From Enterobacteriaceae bacterium UBA3516 (lineage in GTDB: Bacteria > Pseudomonadota > Gammaproteobacteria > Enterobacterales > Enterobacteriaceae), in the NCBI GenBank assembly GCA_002377245.1, contig DFPL01000262.1, positions 25,148 to 37,626 on the forward strand: DNA of 12,479 bases. Direction: 5' to 3'. This document shows positions 6,259 to 12,479 of the stretch, piece after piece (within the stretch, counting starts at the first letter, position 1; each line of letters opens with the position of its first letter). The notes below the pieces were generated by a model that ran no database searches, was not told where the DNA came from, and was given only the letters and a program-made list of their open reading frames with translations. Both the position numbers and the translations under genes were made by a program.

Positions 6259-7797
6259 ATGGCATTTGCCCCCTTGTTTGAACGCCAGCGCGTACGACTG
6301 CTGCTGGCGCTGCTATTCGGAGCCAGCGGAACGCTGGCTTTTTCTCCTTATGACATCTGGCCTGCCGCCCTCATCTCCTTGATGGGTCTGCAAGCGCTCA
6401 CCCTTAATCGACGCCCGGTGCAAGCTGCCGCTGTTGGCTATTTCTGGGGGATGGGTCTGTTTGGCTCTGGCGTGCATTGGGTCTATGTGAGCATCGCGCA
6501 GTTTGGCGGTATGCCCGGCCCGGTTAATGTCTTCCTGGTGGTACTGCTCGCCGCTTACATGTCGCTCTATACCGGCCTGTTTGCCGGTGTGCTGTCGCGC
6601 TTATGGCCGAAAACAACCTGGCTGCGCGTCACTATCGCCGCACCCGTGGTCTGGCAGCTAAGCGAATACCTGCGCGGCTGGGTGCTCACCGGCTTCCCGT
6701 GGCTTCAGTTTGGCTACAGTCAGATTGATGGGCCACTGAAGGGGCTGGCACCGGTGCTGGGCGTCGATGCGATTACCTTCCTGCTGATGGCAGTGAGCGG
6801 CTTACTGGTGCTGGCTGCGACCACACGCTCGTGGCGCCCGCTGATTATCGCCCTGGTGCTCTTCGTCCTCCCCTTCCCGCTGCGCTATATCCAGTGGTAT
6901 CAACTGCTGCCGGAGAGAGCAACGCAAGTCTCGCTGGTACAGGGCAACATCCCCCAGTCGGTGAAGTGGAATGAAGGGCAGCTTCTGGAGACGCTGAAGG
7001 TCTATCTCAACGCCAGCGAGTCGGTGATGGGAAAATCGCAACTGATCATCTGGCCGGAGTCTGCGATTTCCGATCTGGAAATTAATCAGCAGGATTTTCT
7101 CAGCAAGGTTGATGGCCTGTTGCAGTCAAACAACAGTTCACTCATAACCGGTATTGTTGACGCACGCCTGAATCAGCAGAATCGCTACGACACCTACAAC
7201 ACCATCATTACGCTGGGCAAAGACAATCCGTACAGCTACAACTCCACTGACCGCTACAACAAGAACCATCTTGTGCCGTTTGGTGAGTTTGTGCCGCTGG
7301 AAAGCATTTTGCGCCCGCTGGCACCGTTCTTCGACCTGCCGATGTCCTCATTCAGTCGTGGCCCCTACGTACAACCCCAACTGAGCGCTCATGGGCTGAA
7401 ACTGACCCCGGCCATCTGCTACGAGATTATTCTTGGCGAGCAGGTGCGGGACAATTTCCGCCCGGACACCGATTTCCTGCTGACCATCTCCAACGATGCC
7501 TGGTTTGGCAAATCCATCGGCCCCTGGCAGCACTTCCAGATGGCCCGTATGCGGTCACTGGAACTGGCTCGCCCGCTGTTGCGCAGCACCAACAACGGCA
7601 TTACCGCCGTGATTGGCCCGGAAGGTGAAATTCAGGCGCAGTTGCCGCAATTCACTCGCGGGGTGCTGACAGCCAAAGTGACACCAACGTCCGGCCTGAC
7701 GCCGTATGCCCAAATGGGCAACTGGCCGCTGTGGGTTATGACAGGCCTGCTGGGCTTTGGCGCGCTGATTATGAGTTTGAGACAGCGCCGCAAATAA
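6259..7797 (+). CDS. lnt: Apolipoprotein N-acyltransferase Lnt
   Basis: An inner-membrane enzyme that moves an acyl chain from a phospholipid to the N-terminal cysteine of diacylglyceryl-apolipoproteins, the last step of lipoprotein maturation before Lol export. At 512 aa it equals the E. coli protein. About six hydrophobic helices fill residues 10-210, followed by a periplasmic nitrilase-like domain (about 220-480) and a last membrane helix (about 485-505). The catalytic triad is complete: E267 (WPES), K335 (NKNH) and C387 (AICYEI). The start lies five bases after ybeX, with little Shine-Dalgarno sequence, so coupling is likely. It differs from the E. coli sequence I remember more than its neighbours do, mainly in the membrane part and around 245-330, as is usual for this family. 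Confidence 0.97.
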   Translation: MAFAPLFERQRVRLLLALLFGASGTLAFSPYDIWPAALISLMGLQALTLNRRPVQAAAVGYFWGMGLFGSGVHWVYVSIAQFGGMPGPVNVFLVVLLAAYMSLYTGLFAGVLSRLWPKTTWLRVTIAAPVVWQLSEYLRGWVLTGFPWLQFGYSQIDGPLKGLAPVLGVDAITFLLMAVSGLLVLAATTRSWRPLIIALVLFVLPFPLRYIQWYQLLPERATQVSLVQGNIPQSVKWNEGQLLETLKVYLNASESVMGKSQLIIWPESAISDLEINQQDFLSKVDGLLQSNNSSLITGIVDARLNQQNRYDTYNTIITLGKDNPYSYNSTDRYNKNHLVPFGEFVPLESILRPLAPFFDLPMSSFSRGPYVQPQLSAHGLKLTPAICYEIILGEQVRDNFRPDTDFLLTISNDAWFGKSIGPWQHFQMARMRSLELARPLLRSTNNGITAVIGPEGEIQAQLPQFTRGVLTAKVTPTSGLTPYAQMGNWPLWVMTGLLGFGALIMSLRQRRK

Positions 7798-7811
7798 TCC
7801 TCCCGCTTTCG

Positions 7812-7842
7812 CCCTCTCCGCCCGGAGAGGGTTTCTCGTTTT
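7812..7842 (+). terminator. Rho-independent terminator after lnt
   Basis: CCCTCTCC (7812-7819) pairs perfectly with GGAGAGGG (7824-7831) around a four-base loop, followed by TTTCTCGTTTT. It lies 14 bases after the lnt stop codon and closes the ybeZYX-lnt unit. Confidence 0.88.
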
Positions 7843-7863
7843 ATCTCTCCCTGATGCCACTTC

Positions 7864-7879
7864 TGGCACATCAATTGCT
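7864..7879 (+). promoter_or_regulatory. Sigma-54 (RpoN) type promoter upstream of gltI
   Basis: TGGCAC (7864-7869), five bases, then TTGCT (7875-7879). The invariant GG (7865-7866) and GC (7877-7878) are exactly ten bases apart, as sigma-54 requires. Transcription would begin near 7890, giving a leader of about 270 nt. The -24 half also forms one arm of a short hairpin (TGCCA-CTTC-TGGCA). A chance match cannot be excluded, but an NtrC-like site nearby and a glutamate/aspartate transport operon downstream fit nitrogen control. Confidence 0.55.
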
Positions 7880-7946
7880 TAATATCATCCGTTCTGGGGA
7901 TTTTTTGCGGTCGTGCAATTCAAGCGCACCACAACCGATCACGACG

Positions 7947-7963
7947 AGCACCAAAACGGTGCA
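7947..7963 (+). promoter_or_regulatory. NtrC-like binding palindrome
   Basis: GCACC (7948-7952) and GGTGC (7958-7962) face each other across five bases (AAAAC). This closely matches the classical NtrC operator TGCACTAAAATGGTGCA (14 of 17). It lies about 60 bp downstream of the predicted sigma-54 start; enhancers usually lie upstream but can act from either side. Confidence 0.5.
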
Positions 7964-8096
7964 ATGGAAGATTTTTGCCTTTAAACGGTGCGGTGCACTT
8001 CGCAAAAACAAACAATATCGCAGCAAAATCTTTACATTAAGCCAGACTAAATGTTAACAAACGCACACAACACTGCACGCATTTGCAGCAGGATAT

Positions 8097-8116
8097 AACA
8101 ACCACAACATTCACAA
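8097..8116 (+). promoter_or_regulatory. C/A-rich GcvB target element in the gltI leader
   Basis: A run of A and C (AACAACCACAACATTCACAA) lies 63 to 44 bases before the gltI ATG. From memory of the GcvB R1 region (GUUGUGAUGUUGUG), the part CCACAACATTCACAA pairs with it with a single bulged base. In Salmonella, gltI is a known GcvB target through a C/A-rich element at about this distance, which also enhances translation. Base pairing here is inferred. Confidence 0.65.
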
Positions 8117-8159
8117 TGGGTATCAAAGCGTCTCAGACGCGACGATAAAGGAGTTGGAT

Positions 8160-9086
8160 ATGCAATTACGTAAACTGGCCACGGCAATGCTGGTAATGGG
8201 AATGTCTGCCGGTATCGCACATGCCGCTGATGAAGCTAAACCTGCCGATGCAGCCGCGGCGCAGCAGGCTACGCTGGAAAAAATTGCCAAAAACGGCGTG
8301 ATCGTGGTCGGACACCGTGAATCTTCCGTACCGTTCTCCTATTACAACAACGAACAAAAAGTCGTGGGCTATTCCCAGGACTACTCAAACGCTATTGTTG
8401 AAGCGGTGAAGAAAAAGCTCAACAAACCGAATCTGGAAGTCAAACTGATTCCAATTACCTCACAAAACCGTATCCCGCTGTTGCAGAACGGTACCTTTGA
8501 CTTCGAATGTGGTTCTACGACCAACAACCTCGAACGTCAGAAACAAGCGGCCTTCTCTGACACCATTTTCGTTGTGGGCACGCGCCTGCTGACCAAAAAA
8601 GGTGGCGACATTAAAGATTTCCCGGATCTGAAAGGCAAAGCCGTTGTCGTGACCTCCGGTACCACCTCTGAAGTCCTGCTGCACAAACTCAACGATGAGC
8701 AGAAAATGGACATGCGCATCATCAGCGCTAAAGACCATGGCGACTCCTTCCGTACGCTTGAAAGCGGTCGTGCTGTTGCGTTCATGATGGATGATGCTCT
8801 GCTGGCTGGCGAACGTGCGAAAGCGAAGAAAGCGGATAACTGGGACATCGTGGGCAAACCGCAGTCGCAGGAAGCTTATGGCTGTATGCTGCGCAAAGGC
8901 GATACCGAGTTTAAGAAGTTGATGGATGACACCATCGCGCAGGTACAGACCTCGGGCGAAGCGGAAAAATGGTTTGATAAGTGGTTTAAAAACCCAATCC
9001 CACCGAAAAACTTGAACCTGAATTTTGACCTCTCTGACGAGATGAAAGCCCTGTTCAAAGAGCCGAATGACAAAGCACTGAACTAA
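8160..9086 (+). CDS. gltI: Glutamate/aspartate ABC transporter periplasmic binding protein GltI
   Basis: The solute-binding protein (SBP_bac_3 family) that captures glutamate and aspartate in the periplasm and delivers them to GltJKL. It is 308 aa from the ATG at 8160, six bases after AAAGGAG; a TTG at 8154 in the same frame touches the ribosome site and is not a credible start. Residues 1-22 form a signal peptide: positive QLRK start, hydrophobic core, cleavage after AHA. A flexible Ala-rich linker (ADEAKPADAAAAQQ) follows and is a few residues longer than in E. coli (302 aa from memory). The mature domain starts at about 38 (KIAKNGVIVVGHRES). Conserved ligand-region segments include FSYY, GTFDFECGSTTN and SGTTSE. 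The SroC region follows its stop. Confidence 0.96.
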   Translation: MQLRKLATAMLVMGMSAGIAHAADEAKPADAAAAQQATLEKIAKNGVIVVGHRESSVPFSYYNNEQKVVGYSQDYSNAIVEAVKKKLNKPNLEVKLIPITSQNRIPLLQNGTFDFECGSTTNNLERQKQAAFSDTIFVVGTRLLTKKGGDIKDFPDLKGKAVVVTSGTTSEVLLHKLNDEQKMDMRIISAKDHGDSFRTLESGRAVAFMMDDALLAGERAKAKKADNWDIVGKPQSQEAYGCMLRKGDTEFKKLMDDTIAQVQTSGEAEKWFDKWFKNPIPPKNLNLNFDLSDEMKALFKEPNDKALN

Positions 9087-9231
9087 TTAAAACCAATAAG
9101 GGCGGGTTCTCCTGCCCTCTCGATTGTCGAAGCAGCACGGACAGACTATACGTTGAAGGGTCGTTCCCCCTTCAGCGCGAATACAAGCTCTTCACACAAT
9201 CTTCGAGGGTAGCGCTGCTACCCTTTTTTTT
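9080..9231 (+). ncRNA. sroC: SroC small RNA (gltI-gltJ intergenic sponge of GcvB)
   Basis: SroC is cut by RNase E from the gltIJKL mRNA and base-pairs with GcvB, relieving GcvB repression of its targets. The gltI-gltJ gap here has the right place and size (about 150 nt) and three stable hairpins: AGGGCGGG/CCTGCCCT, GTTGAAGGG/CCCTTCAGC, and a terminator ending in eight Ts. The single-stranded part before the terminator contains TTCACACAAT, a plausible contact for the GU-rich R1 region of GcvB. The 5' end is approximate because it is made by cleavage; the 3' end is set by the terminator. Confidence 0.8.
9207..9231 (+). terminator. Partial terminator between gltI and gltJ (SroC 3' end)
   Basis: GGGTAGC (9207-9213) pairs with GCTACCC (9217-9223) around a three-base loop, followed by eight Ts (9224-9231). 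It lies inside the operon, so it would leave more gltI message than gltJKL message. That suits a transporter needing excess binding protein. The gltJ ribosome site CGGAG starts only two bases after the T-run. Confidence 0.9.
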
Positions 9232-9244
9232 CCGGAGTAGATTT

Positions 9245-9985
9245 ATGTCCATAGACTGGAACTGGGGAATCTTCCTGCAACAAGCCCCGTTCGGCAACAC
9301 CACCTATCTTGGCTGGCTGTGGAGTGGTTTTCAGGTCACCATCGCGCTGTCGATTACCGCCTGGATTATCGCTTTTTTGGTTGGCTCGCTGTTTGGTATT
9401 CTGCGCACCGTGCCCAATCGCTTCTTATCAGGGATTGGCACCCTTTACGTAGAACTGTTTCGTAATGTGCCCCTCATCGTACAATTCTTCACCTGGTATC
9501 TGGTGGTGCCTGAACTGCTGCCGGAAGATCTGGGTATGTGGTTTAAAGCGGAGTTAGATCCCAATATTCAGTTCTTCCTCTCGTCGATGATTTGCTTAGG
9601 CTTGTTTACCGCCGCCCGCGTCTGCGAACAGGTGCGTGCCGCCATTCAGTCGTTGCCGCGCGGTCAGAAGAATGCCGGGCTGGCCATGGGGCTGACGCTG
9701 CCGCAAACCTACCGGTATGTGCTGCTTCCTAATGCCTATCGCGTGATTGTGCCGCCAATGACGTCTGAGATGATGAACCTGGTCAAAAACTCGGCCATCG
9801 CCTCCACCATCGGGCTGGTGGATATGGCCGCTCAGGCCGGTAAGCTGCTGGATTACTCGGCGCACGCCTGGGAATCCTTTACTGCCATCACCCTCGCCTA
9901 TGTGCTGATTAACGCCATTATCATGCTGGTGATGAACCTGGTTGAACGCAAAATTCGCCTGCCAGGCAACATGGGAGGCAAATAA
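9245..9985 (+). CDS. gltJ: Glutamate/aspartate ABC transporter permease GltJ
   Basis: One of two inner-membrane permease subunits of the GltIJKL importer (polar amino acid HisM/GlnP family). It is 246 aa, as in E. coli. Hydrophobic helices are visible at about 27-52, 64-90, 108-126, 165-195 and 212-233. The cytoplasmic EAA loop that docks on the ATPase lies at about 129-162 (EQVRAAIQS ... LPRGQKN ... VLLP). Translation starts at the ATG at 9245, with CGGAG seven bases upstream. The stop and the gltK start share one base (TAATG), so the two permeases are translationally coupled. Confidence 0.96.
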   Translation: MSIDWNWGIFLQQAPFGNTTYLGWLWSGFQVTIALSITAWIIAFLVGSLFGILRTVPNRFLSGIGTLYVELFRNVPLIVQFFTWYLVVPELLPEDLGMWFKAELDPNIQFFLSSMICLGLFTAARVCEQVRAAIQSLPRGQKNAGLAMGLTLPQTYRYVLLPNAYRVIVPPMTSEMMNLVKNSAIASTIGLVDMAAQAGKLLDYSAHAWESFTAITLAYVLINAIIMLVMNLVERKIRLPGNMGGK

Positions 9986-10662
9986 TGTACGAGTTCGACT
10001 GGAGTTCAATCGTCCCTTCGCTGCCCTATCTGATGGCAGGGCTGGTGATCACCCTGAAAATCACCGTGACCGCCGTGATCGTGGGCATTGTCTGGGGTAC
10101 TTTGCTGGCGGTTATGCGCCTGTCCAGCTTTGCCCCCATCGCCTGGTTTGCAAAAGTCTACGTCAACGTTTTCCGTTCCATCCCCCTGGTGATGGTACTG
10201 CTGTGGTTTTATCTGATCGTGCCCGGACTGCTGCAAAACGTGCTCGGCCTGTCACCGAAATCAGATATCCGCCTGATTTCTGCGATGGTCGCTTTCTCTA
10301 TGTTCGAGGCAGCCTACTATTCTGAAATTATCCGTGCCGGTATTCAGAGCATCTCCCGTGGCCAATCCAGCGCCGCCCTGGCATTAGGGATGACGCACTG
10401 GCAATCCATGAAACTGATTATTCTGCCGCAGGCGTTTCGCGCAATGGTGCCTCTGCTGCTCACGCAGGGGATCGTCCTCTTCCAGGATACCTCCCTGGTT
10501 TACGTGCTGAGCCTTGCCGACTTCTTCCGTACCGCCTCTACGATTGGTGAACGTGACGGAACCCAGGTCGAAATGATCCTGTTTGCCGGCGCCGTGTATT
10601 TTGCTATTAGCCTGAGTGCCTCATTGTTGGTCAGCTATTTGAAAAGAAGGACAGTTCAATGA
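9985..10662 (+). CDS. gltK: Glutamate/aspartate ABC transporter permease GltK
   Basis: The partner permease of GltJ, 225 aa; the E. coli protein is 224. Helices are visible at about 14-44, 56-88, 96-113, 150-175 and 203-218. The EAA loop is at about 115-149 (IIRAGIQSISRGQ ... ILPQA). A short AGGAGG-like site (GGGAGG at the end of gltJ) precedes the ATG. Its last codons overlap the gltL start by four bases (ATGA), so all three membrane and ATPase subunits are coupled. The C-terminus ends in a basic KRRTVQ tail. Confidence 0.96.
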   Translation: MYEFDWSSIVPSLPYLMAGLVITLKITVTAVIVGIVWGTLLAVMRLSSFAPIAWFAKVYVNVFRSIPLVMVLLWFYLIVPGLLQNVLGLSPKSDIRLISAMVAFSMFEAAYYSEIIRAGIQSISRGQSSAALALGMTHWQSMKLIILPQAFRAMVPLLLTQGIVLFQDTSLVYVLSLADFFRTASTIGERDGTQVEMILFAGAVYFAISLSASLLVSYLKRRTVQ

Positions 10663-11384
10663 TTACCCTGAAAAATGTTTCTAAATGGTATGGTCACTTT
10701 CAGGTGCTGACCGATTGCTCCACCGAAGTGAAAAAAGGTGAAGTGGTGGTGGTCTGTGGGCCGTCTGGCTCGGGAAAATCCACGCTGATCAAAACGGTCA
10801 ATGGCCTGGAACCCGTACAGAAAGGGAATATTGAGGTCAACGGCACGCCGGTGAACGATAAAAAAACCGATCTGGCCAAACTGCGTTCTCGTGTCGGCAT
10901 GGTATTCCAGCATTTTGAACTGTTCCCGCATCTGTCGATCATCGAAAACCTGACGCTGGCGCAGGTGAAAGTCCTTAAGCGCGACAAAGCCGCCGCCCGC
11001 GAGAAAGGGCTGAAGTTGCTGGATCGCGTGGGTTTATCCGCCCATGCCAATAAGTTCCCGTCGCAGCTTTCAGGCGGGCAGCAACAGCGTGTGGCCATTG
11101 CCCGTGCGCTTTGCATGGATCCGGTTGCGATGCTGTTCGATGAACCTACCTCTGCACTCGATCCGGAAATGATCAACGAGGTCCTGGACGTCATGGTCGA
11201 ACTCGCTAACGAAGGGATGACCATGATGGTAGTGACCCACGAAATGGGCTTTGCCCGTAAAGTGGCGAACCGGGTCATCTTTATGGACGAAGGGAAAATT
11301 GTCGAAGATTCGCCGAAAGAGGCCTTCTTTGCCAATCCGCAGTCCGACCGTGCGAAAGACTTCCTCGCTAAAATTCTGCATTGA
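10659..11384 (+). CDS. gltL: Glutamate/aspartate ABC transporter ATP-binding protein GltL
   Basis: The ATPase that powers the GltIJKL importer from the cytoplasmic side; 241 aa, the normal length for this amino-acid ABC subfamily. All nucleotide-binding elements are intact: Walker A GPSGSGKS (34-41), Q-loop Q84, signature LSGGQ (137-141), Walker B MLFDE (158-162) with catalytic E162, D-loop SALD (165-168), and H-loop H194. It overlaps gltK by four bases. Family members are very alike, and assignment to Glt rather than Gln or His transport rests on its place in the operon. Confidence 0.97.
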   Translation: MITLKNVSKWYGHFQVLTDCSTEVKKGEVVVVCGPSGSGKSTLIKTVNGLEPVQKGNIEVNGTPVNDKKTDLAKLRSRVGMVFQHFELFPHLSIIENLTLAQVKVLKRDKAAAREKGLKLLDRVGLSAHANKFPSQLSGGQQQRVAIARALCMDPVAMLFDEPTSALDPEMINEVLDVMVELANEGMTMMVVTHEMGFARKVANRVIFMDEGKIVEDSPKEAFFANPQSDRAKDFLAKILH

Positions 11385-11391
11385 TCCTGTC

Positions 11392-11417
11392 GACGCGCAT
11401 TCGCAAGAATGCGCGTC
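11392..11417 (+). other. Perfect 11-bp GCAA-capped hairpin after gltL
   Basis: GACGCGCATTC (11392-11402) pairs without mismatch with GAATGCGCGTC (11407-11417), closed by a GCAA tetraloop of the stable GNRA class. It begins eight bases after the gltL stop codon. No T-run follows directly; the next T-rich stretch starts about 10 bases later (TTTAACTTTT). It is therefore a poor intrinsic terminator and more likely a 3'-end-stabilising or processing structure. Confidence 0.75.
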
Positions 11418-11503
11418 TCATCACGCTTTAACTTTTCGCTTCTCGTCTGAATTTCAGCAACGCCTTACCCTTGTCACACATTCAATGCTAACAAGGAGTT
11501 GCT

Positions 11504-12445
11504 ATGGTCCAGCCCATTATTCTTGATTGCGATCCGGGTCATGACGACGCTATCGCCATCGTTCTCGCCCTGGCCTCACCTGAACTCGATGTCAAAGCCA
11601 TTACCTCTTCTGCCGGTAACCAGACGCCGGATAAAACGCTGAACAACGTACTGCGTATGCTGACGTTATTAAAGCGTACCGATATTCCGGTTGCGGGCGG
11701 GGCCGTCAAACCGCTGATGCGCGAACTCATCATTGCCGATAACGTGCATGGCGAAAGCGGGCTGGACGGGCCTGCACTGCCGGATCCCGCTTTCAGCCCG
11801 CAGGGTTGTACGGCGGTAGAACTGATGGCGAAGGTGCTGCGTGAATCTTCCGTGCCTGTCACCGTCGTTTCCACCGGTCCTCAGACCAACGTGGCGCTGT
11901 TACTCAACGGCCATCCTGAGTTGCACTGCAAAATTAAGCGTATCGTGATCATGGGCGGTGCCATGTCACTCGGTAACTGGACGCCGGCGGCTGAATTTAA
12001 TATCTATGTTGATCCCGAAGCAGCGGAAATCGTCTTTCAGTCAGGCATTCCCGTCATCATGGCCGGGCTGGATGTCACTCACCGGGCGCAGATTCATGCC
12101 GAAGATATCAGCCGTTTTCGTGCGATTGGTAACCCCATCTCTACCATTGTGGCAGAGCTGCTCGACTTCTTTATGGAGTACCACAAGCAGGAGAAATGGG
12201 GGTTTGTCGGCGCACCGTTACACGACCCGTGCACCATTGCCTGGCTACTGAAGCCGGAAATTTTTACCACCGTGGATCGCTGGGTCGGGGTGGAAACGCA
12301 AGGAAAATACACACAGGGAATGACGGTGGTGGATTACTATTTCCTCAGCGGGAACAGGCCAAACGCAACCGTGATGACAGATGTGGATCGCGAAGGGTTT
12401 GTGGATTTACTGGCGGACCGTTTGACATTCTACAGTGCGGCCTGA
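11504..12445 (+). CDS. rihA: Pyrimidine-specific ribonucleoside hydrolase RihA
   Basis: A cytoplasmic nucleoside hydrolase that splits cytidine and uridine into base and ribose for salvage. It is 313 aa; the E. coli protein is 311. The calcium-binding signature DCDPGHDD is at 8-15, with Asp ligands at 10, 14 and 15. Other conserved sites are NVHGESGLDG (80-89), EFNIYVDPEAA (164-174), and catalytic H240 with Ca-binding D241 in GAPLHDP. The ATG at 11504 has AAGGAG five bases upstream. It is co-directional with the glt operon, 119 bp away behind a hairpin. I could not find a convincing promoter in that gap, so it may be partly read from gltL. I distinguish RihA from RihB/RihC by context and overall likeness. 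Confidence 0.95.
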   Translation: MVQPIILDCDPGHDDAIAIVLALASPELDVKAITSSAGNQTPDKTLNNVLRMLTLLKRTDIPVAGGAVKPLMRELIIADNVHGESGLDGPALPDPAFSPQGCTAVELMAKVLRESSVPVTVVSTGPQTNVALLLNGHPELHCKIKRIVIMGGAMSLGNWTPAAEFNIYVDPEAAEIVFQSGIPVIMAGLDVTHRAQIHAEDISRFRAIGNPISTIVAELLDFFMEYHKQEKWGFVGAPLHDPCTIAWLLKPEIFTTVDRWVGVETQGKYTQGMTVVDYYFLSGNRPNATVMTDVDREGFVDLLADRLTFYSAA

Positions 12446-12479
12446 TGCCCTCTCCCACGGGGCTGAGAGATCCCCACAA

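Larger units (their letters stand above)
7798..8159 (+). other. lnt-gltI intergenic region: gltI regulatory leader
   Basis: This 362-bp stretch has no believable gene. In order it holds the lnt terminator, a sigma-54-type promoter (7864-7879), an NtrC-like palindrome (7947-7963) with further GCACC/GGTGC half-sites around it (7926, 7987, 7992), an A/C-rich part (8005-8075), a GcvB-target-like element (8097-8116), a small hairpin GCGTC-TCA-GACGC (8128-8140) and the gltI ribosome site AAAGGAG (8147-8153). I see no strong sigma-70 promoter. TATAAC at 8094-8099 is a good -10 but has no -35, and a start there would lose the GcvB element. Confidence 0.7.

Noticed and set aside
7896..7912. A possible second sigma-54 promoter (TGGGG ... 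TTGCGG) in the gltI leader
   Set aside because: GG and GC are nine bases apart, not ten, and the flanking bases fit the consensus poorly.
7965..7979. Another sigma-54-like match (TGGAAG ... TTGCC)
   Set aside because: Spacing between GG and GC is nine bases, which sigma-54 does not tolerate.
7731..8057. A 108-codon frame spanning the lnt end and the gltI leader
   Set aside because: It starts inside lnt in another frame, crosses a terminator and the regulatory region, has no ribosome site and encodes low-complexity sequence.
12446..12479. Possible terminator start after rihA
   Set aside because: The last 34 bases contain C/T- and G-rich pieces that might pair, but the window ends before a complete stem and T-run can be seen.
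1..12479. A novel defence, mobile or biosynthetic system
   Set aside because: Every sizeable frame is a recognised, intact housekeeping gene in the standard enterobacterial order. There are no integrases, transposases, direct-repeat arrays or composition breaks visible to the eye.

Overview
The window is an ordinary chromosomal segment of a gammaproteobacterium of the family Enterobacteriaceae. Gene content, order and strand match the region between asnB and rihA of Escherichia coli and its relatives: a tRNA array, ubiF, miaB, ybeZ-ybeY-ybeX-lnt, gltI-gltJ-gltK-gltL and rihA. Protein lengths and catalytic residues agree with the E. coli family members as I remember them. Scattered substitutions suggest a relative such as Citrobacter, Enterobacter or a neighbouring genus rather than E. 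coli itself: several in Lnt, a longer Ala-rich linker in GltI, and a variant tRNA-Gln(CUG). I cannot fix the genus from the sequence alone. I see no insertion sequence, phage gene, CRISPR array or foreign island.

Layout. Positions 1-691 hold the tail of a tRNA-Met gene, then tRNA-Leu(UAG), two identical tRNA-Gln(UUG), tRNA-Met(CAU) and two identical tRNA-Gln(CUG). A strong terminator (695-735) follows and can also serve the convergent gene ubiF, which is on the minus strand (782-1957) and makes a ubiquinone-synthesis hydroxylase. After a divergent gap of about 200 bp come miaB (tRNA methylthiotransferase) and its terminator. The tightly packed ybeZ-ybeY-ybeX-lnt unit then encodes a PhoH-type ATPase, the rRNA-processing endonuclease YbeY, a CorC-type CBS protein and apolipoprotein N-acyltransferase. 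A sigma-32-like promoter lies directly on the miaB terminator's U-tract, consistent with heat-shock control of this unit.

After the lnt terminator, a 362-bp leader contains a well-formed sigma-54 (-24/-12) promoter, an NtrC-like palindrome and a C/A-rich element of the kind targeted by the small RNA GcvB. It leads into gltIJKL, a complete glutamate/aspartate ABC importer: periplasmic binding protein, two permeases and an ATPase. The gltI-gltJ gap carries three hairpins ending in a strong terminator, which is the position and architecture of the SroC sponge RNA. rihA (pyrimidine ribonucleoside hydrolase) closes the window.

How the parts work together. The glt operon looks wired into nitrogen control and into a GcvB/SroC feed-forward loop. 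The miaB-to-lnt stretch groups tRNA modification, ribosome quality control and envelope lipoprotein maturation. I found no convincing undescribed system. The most useful leads are regulatory: the gltI leader, the sigma-32 promoter on a terminator, and a 61-bp inverted-repeat-bounded element before miaB.
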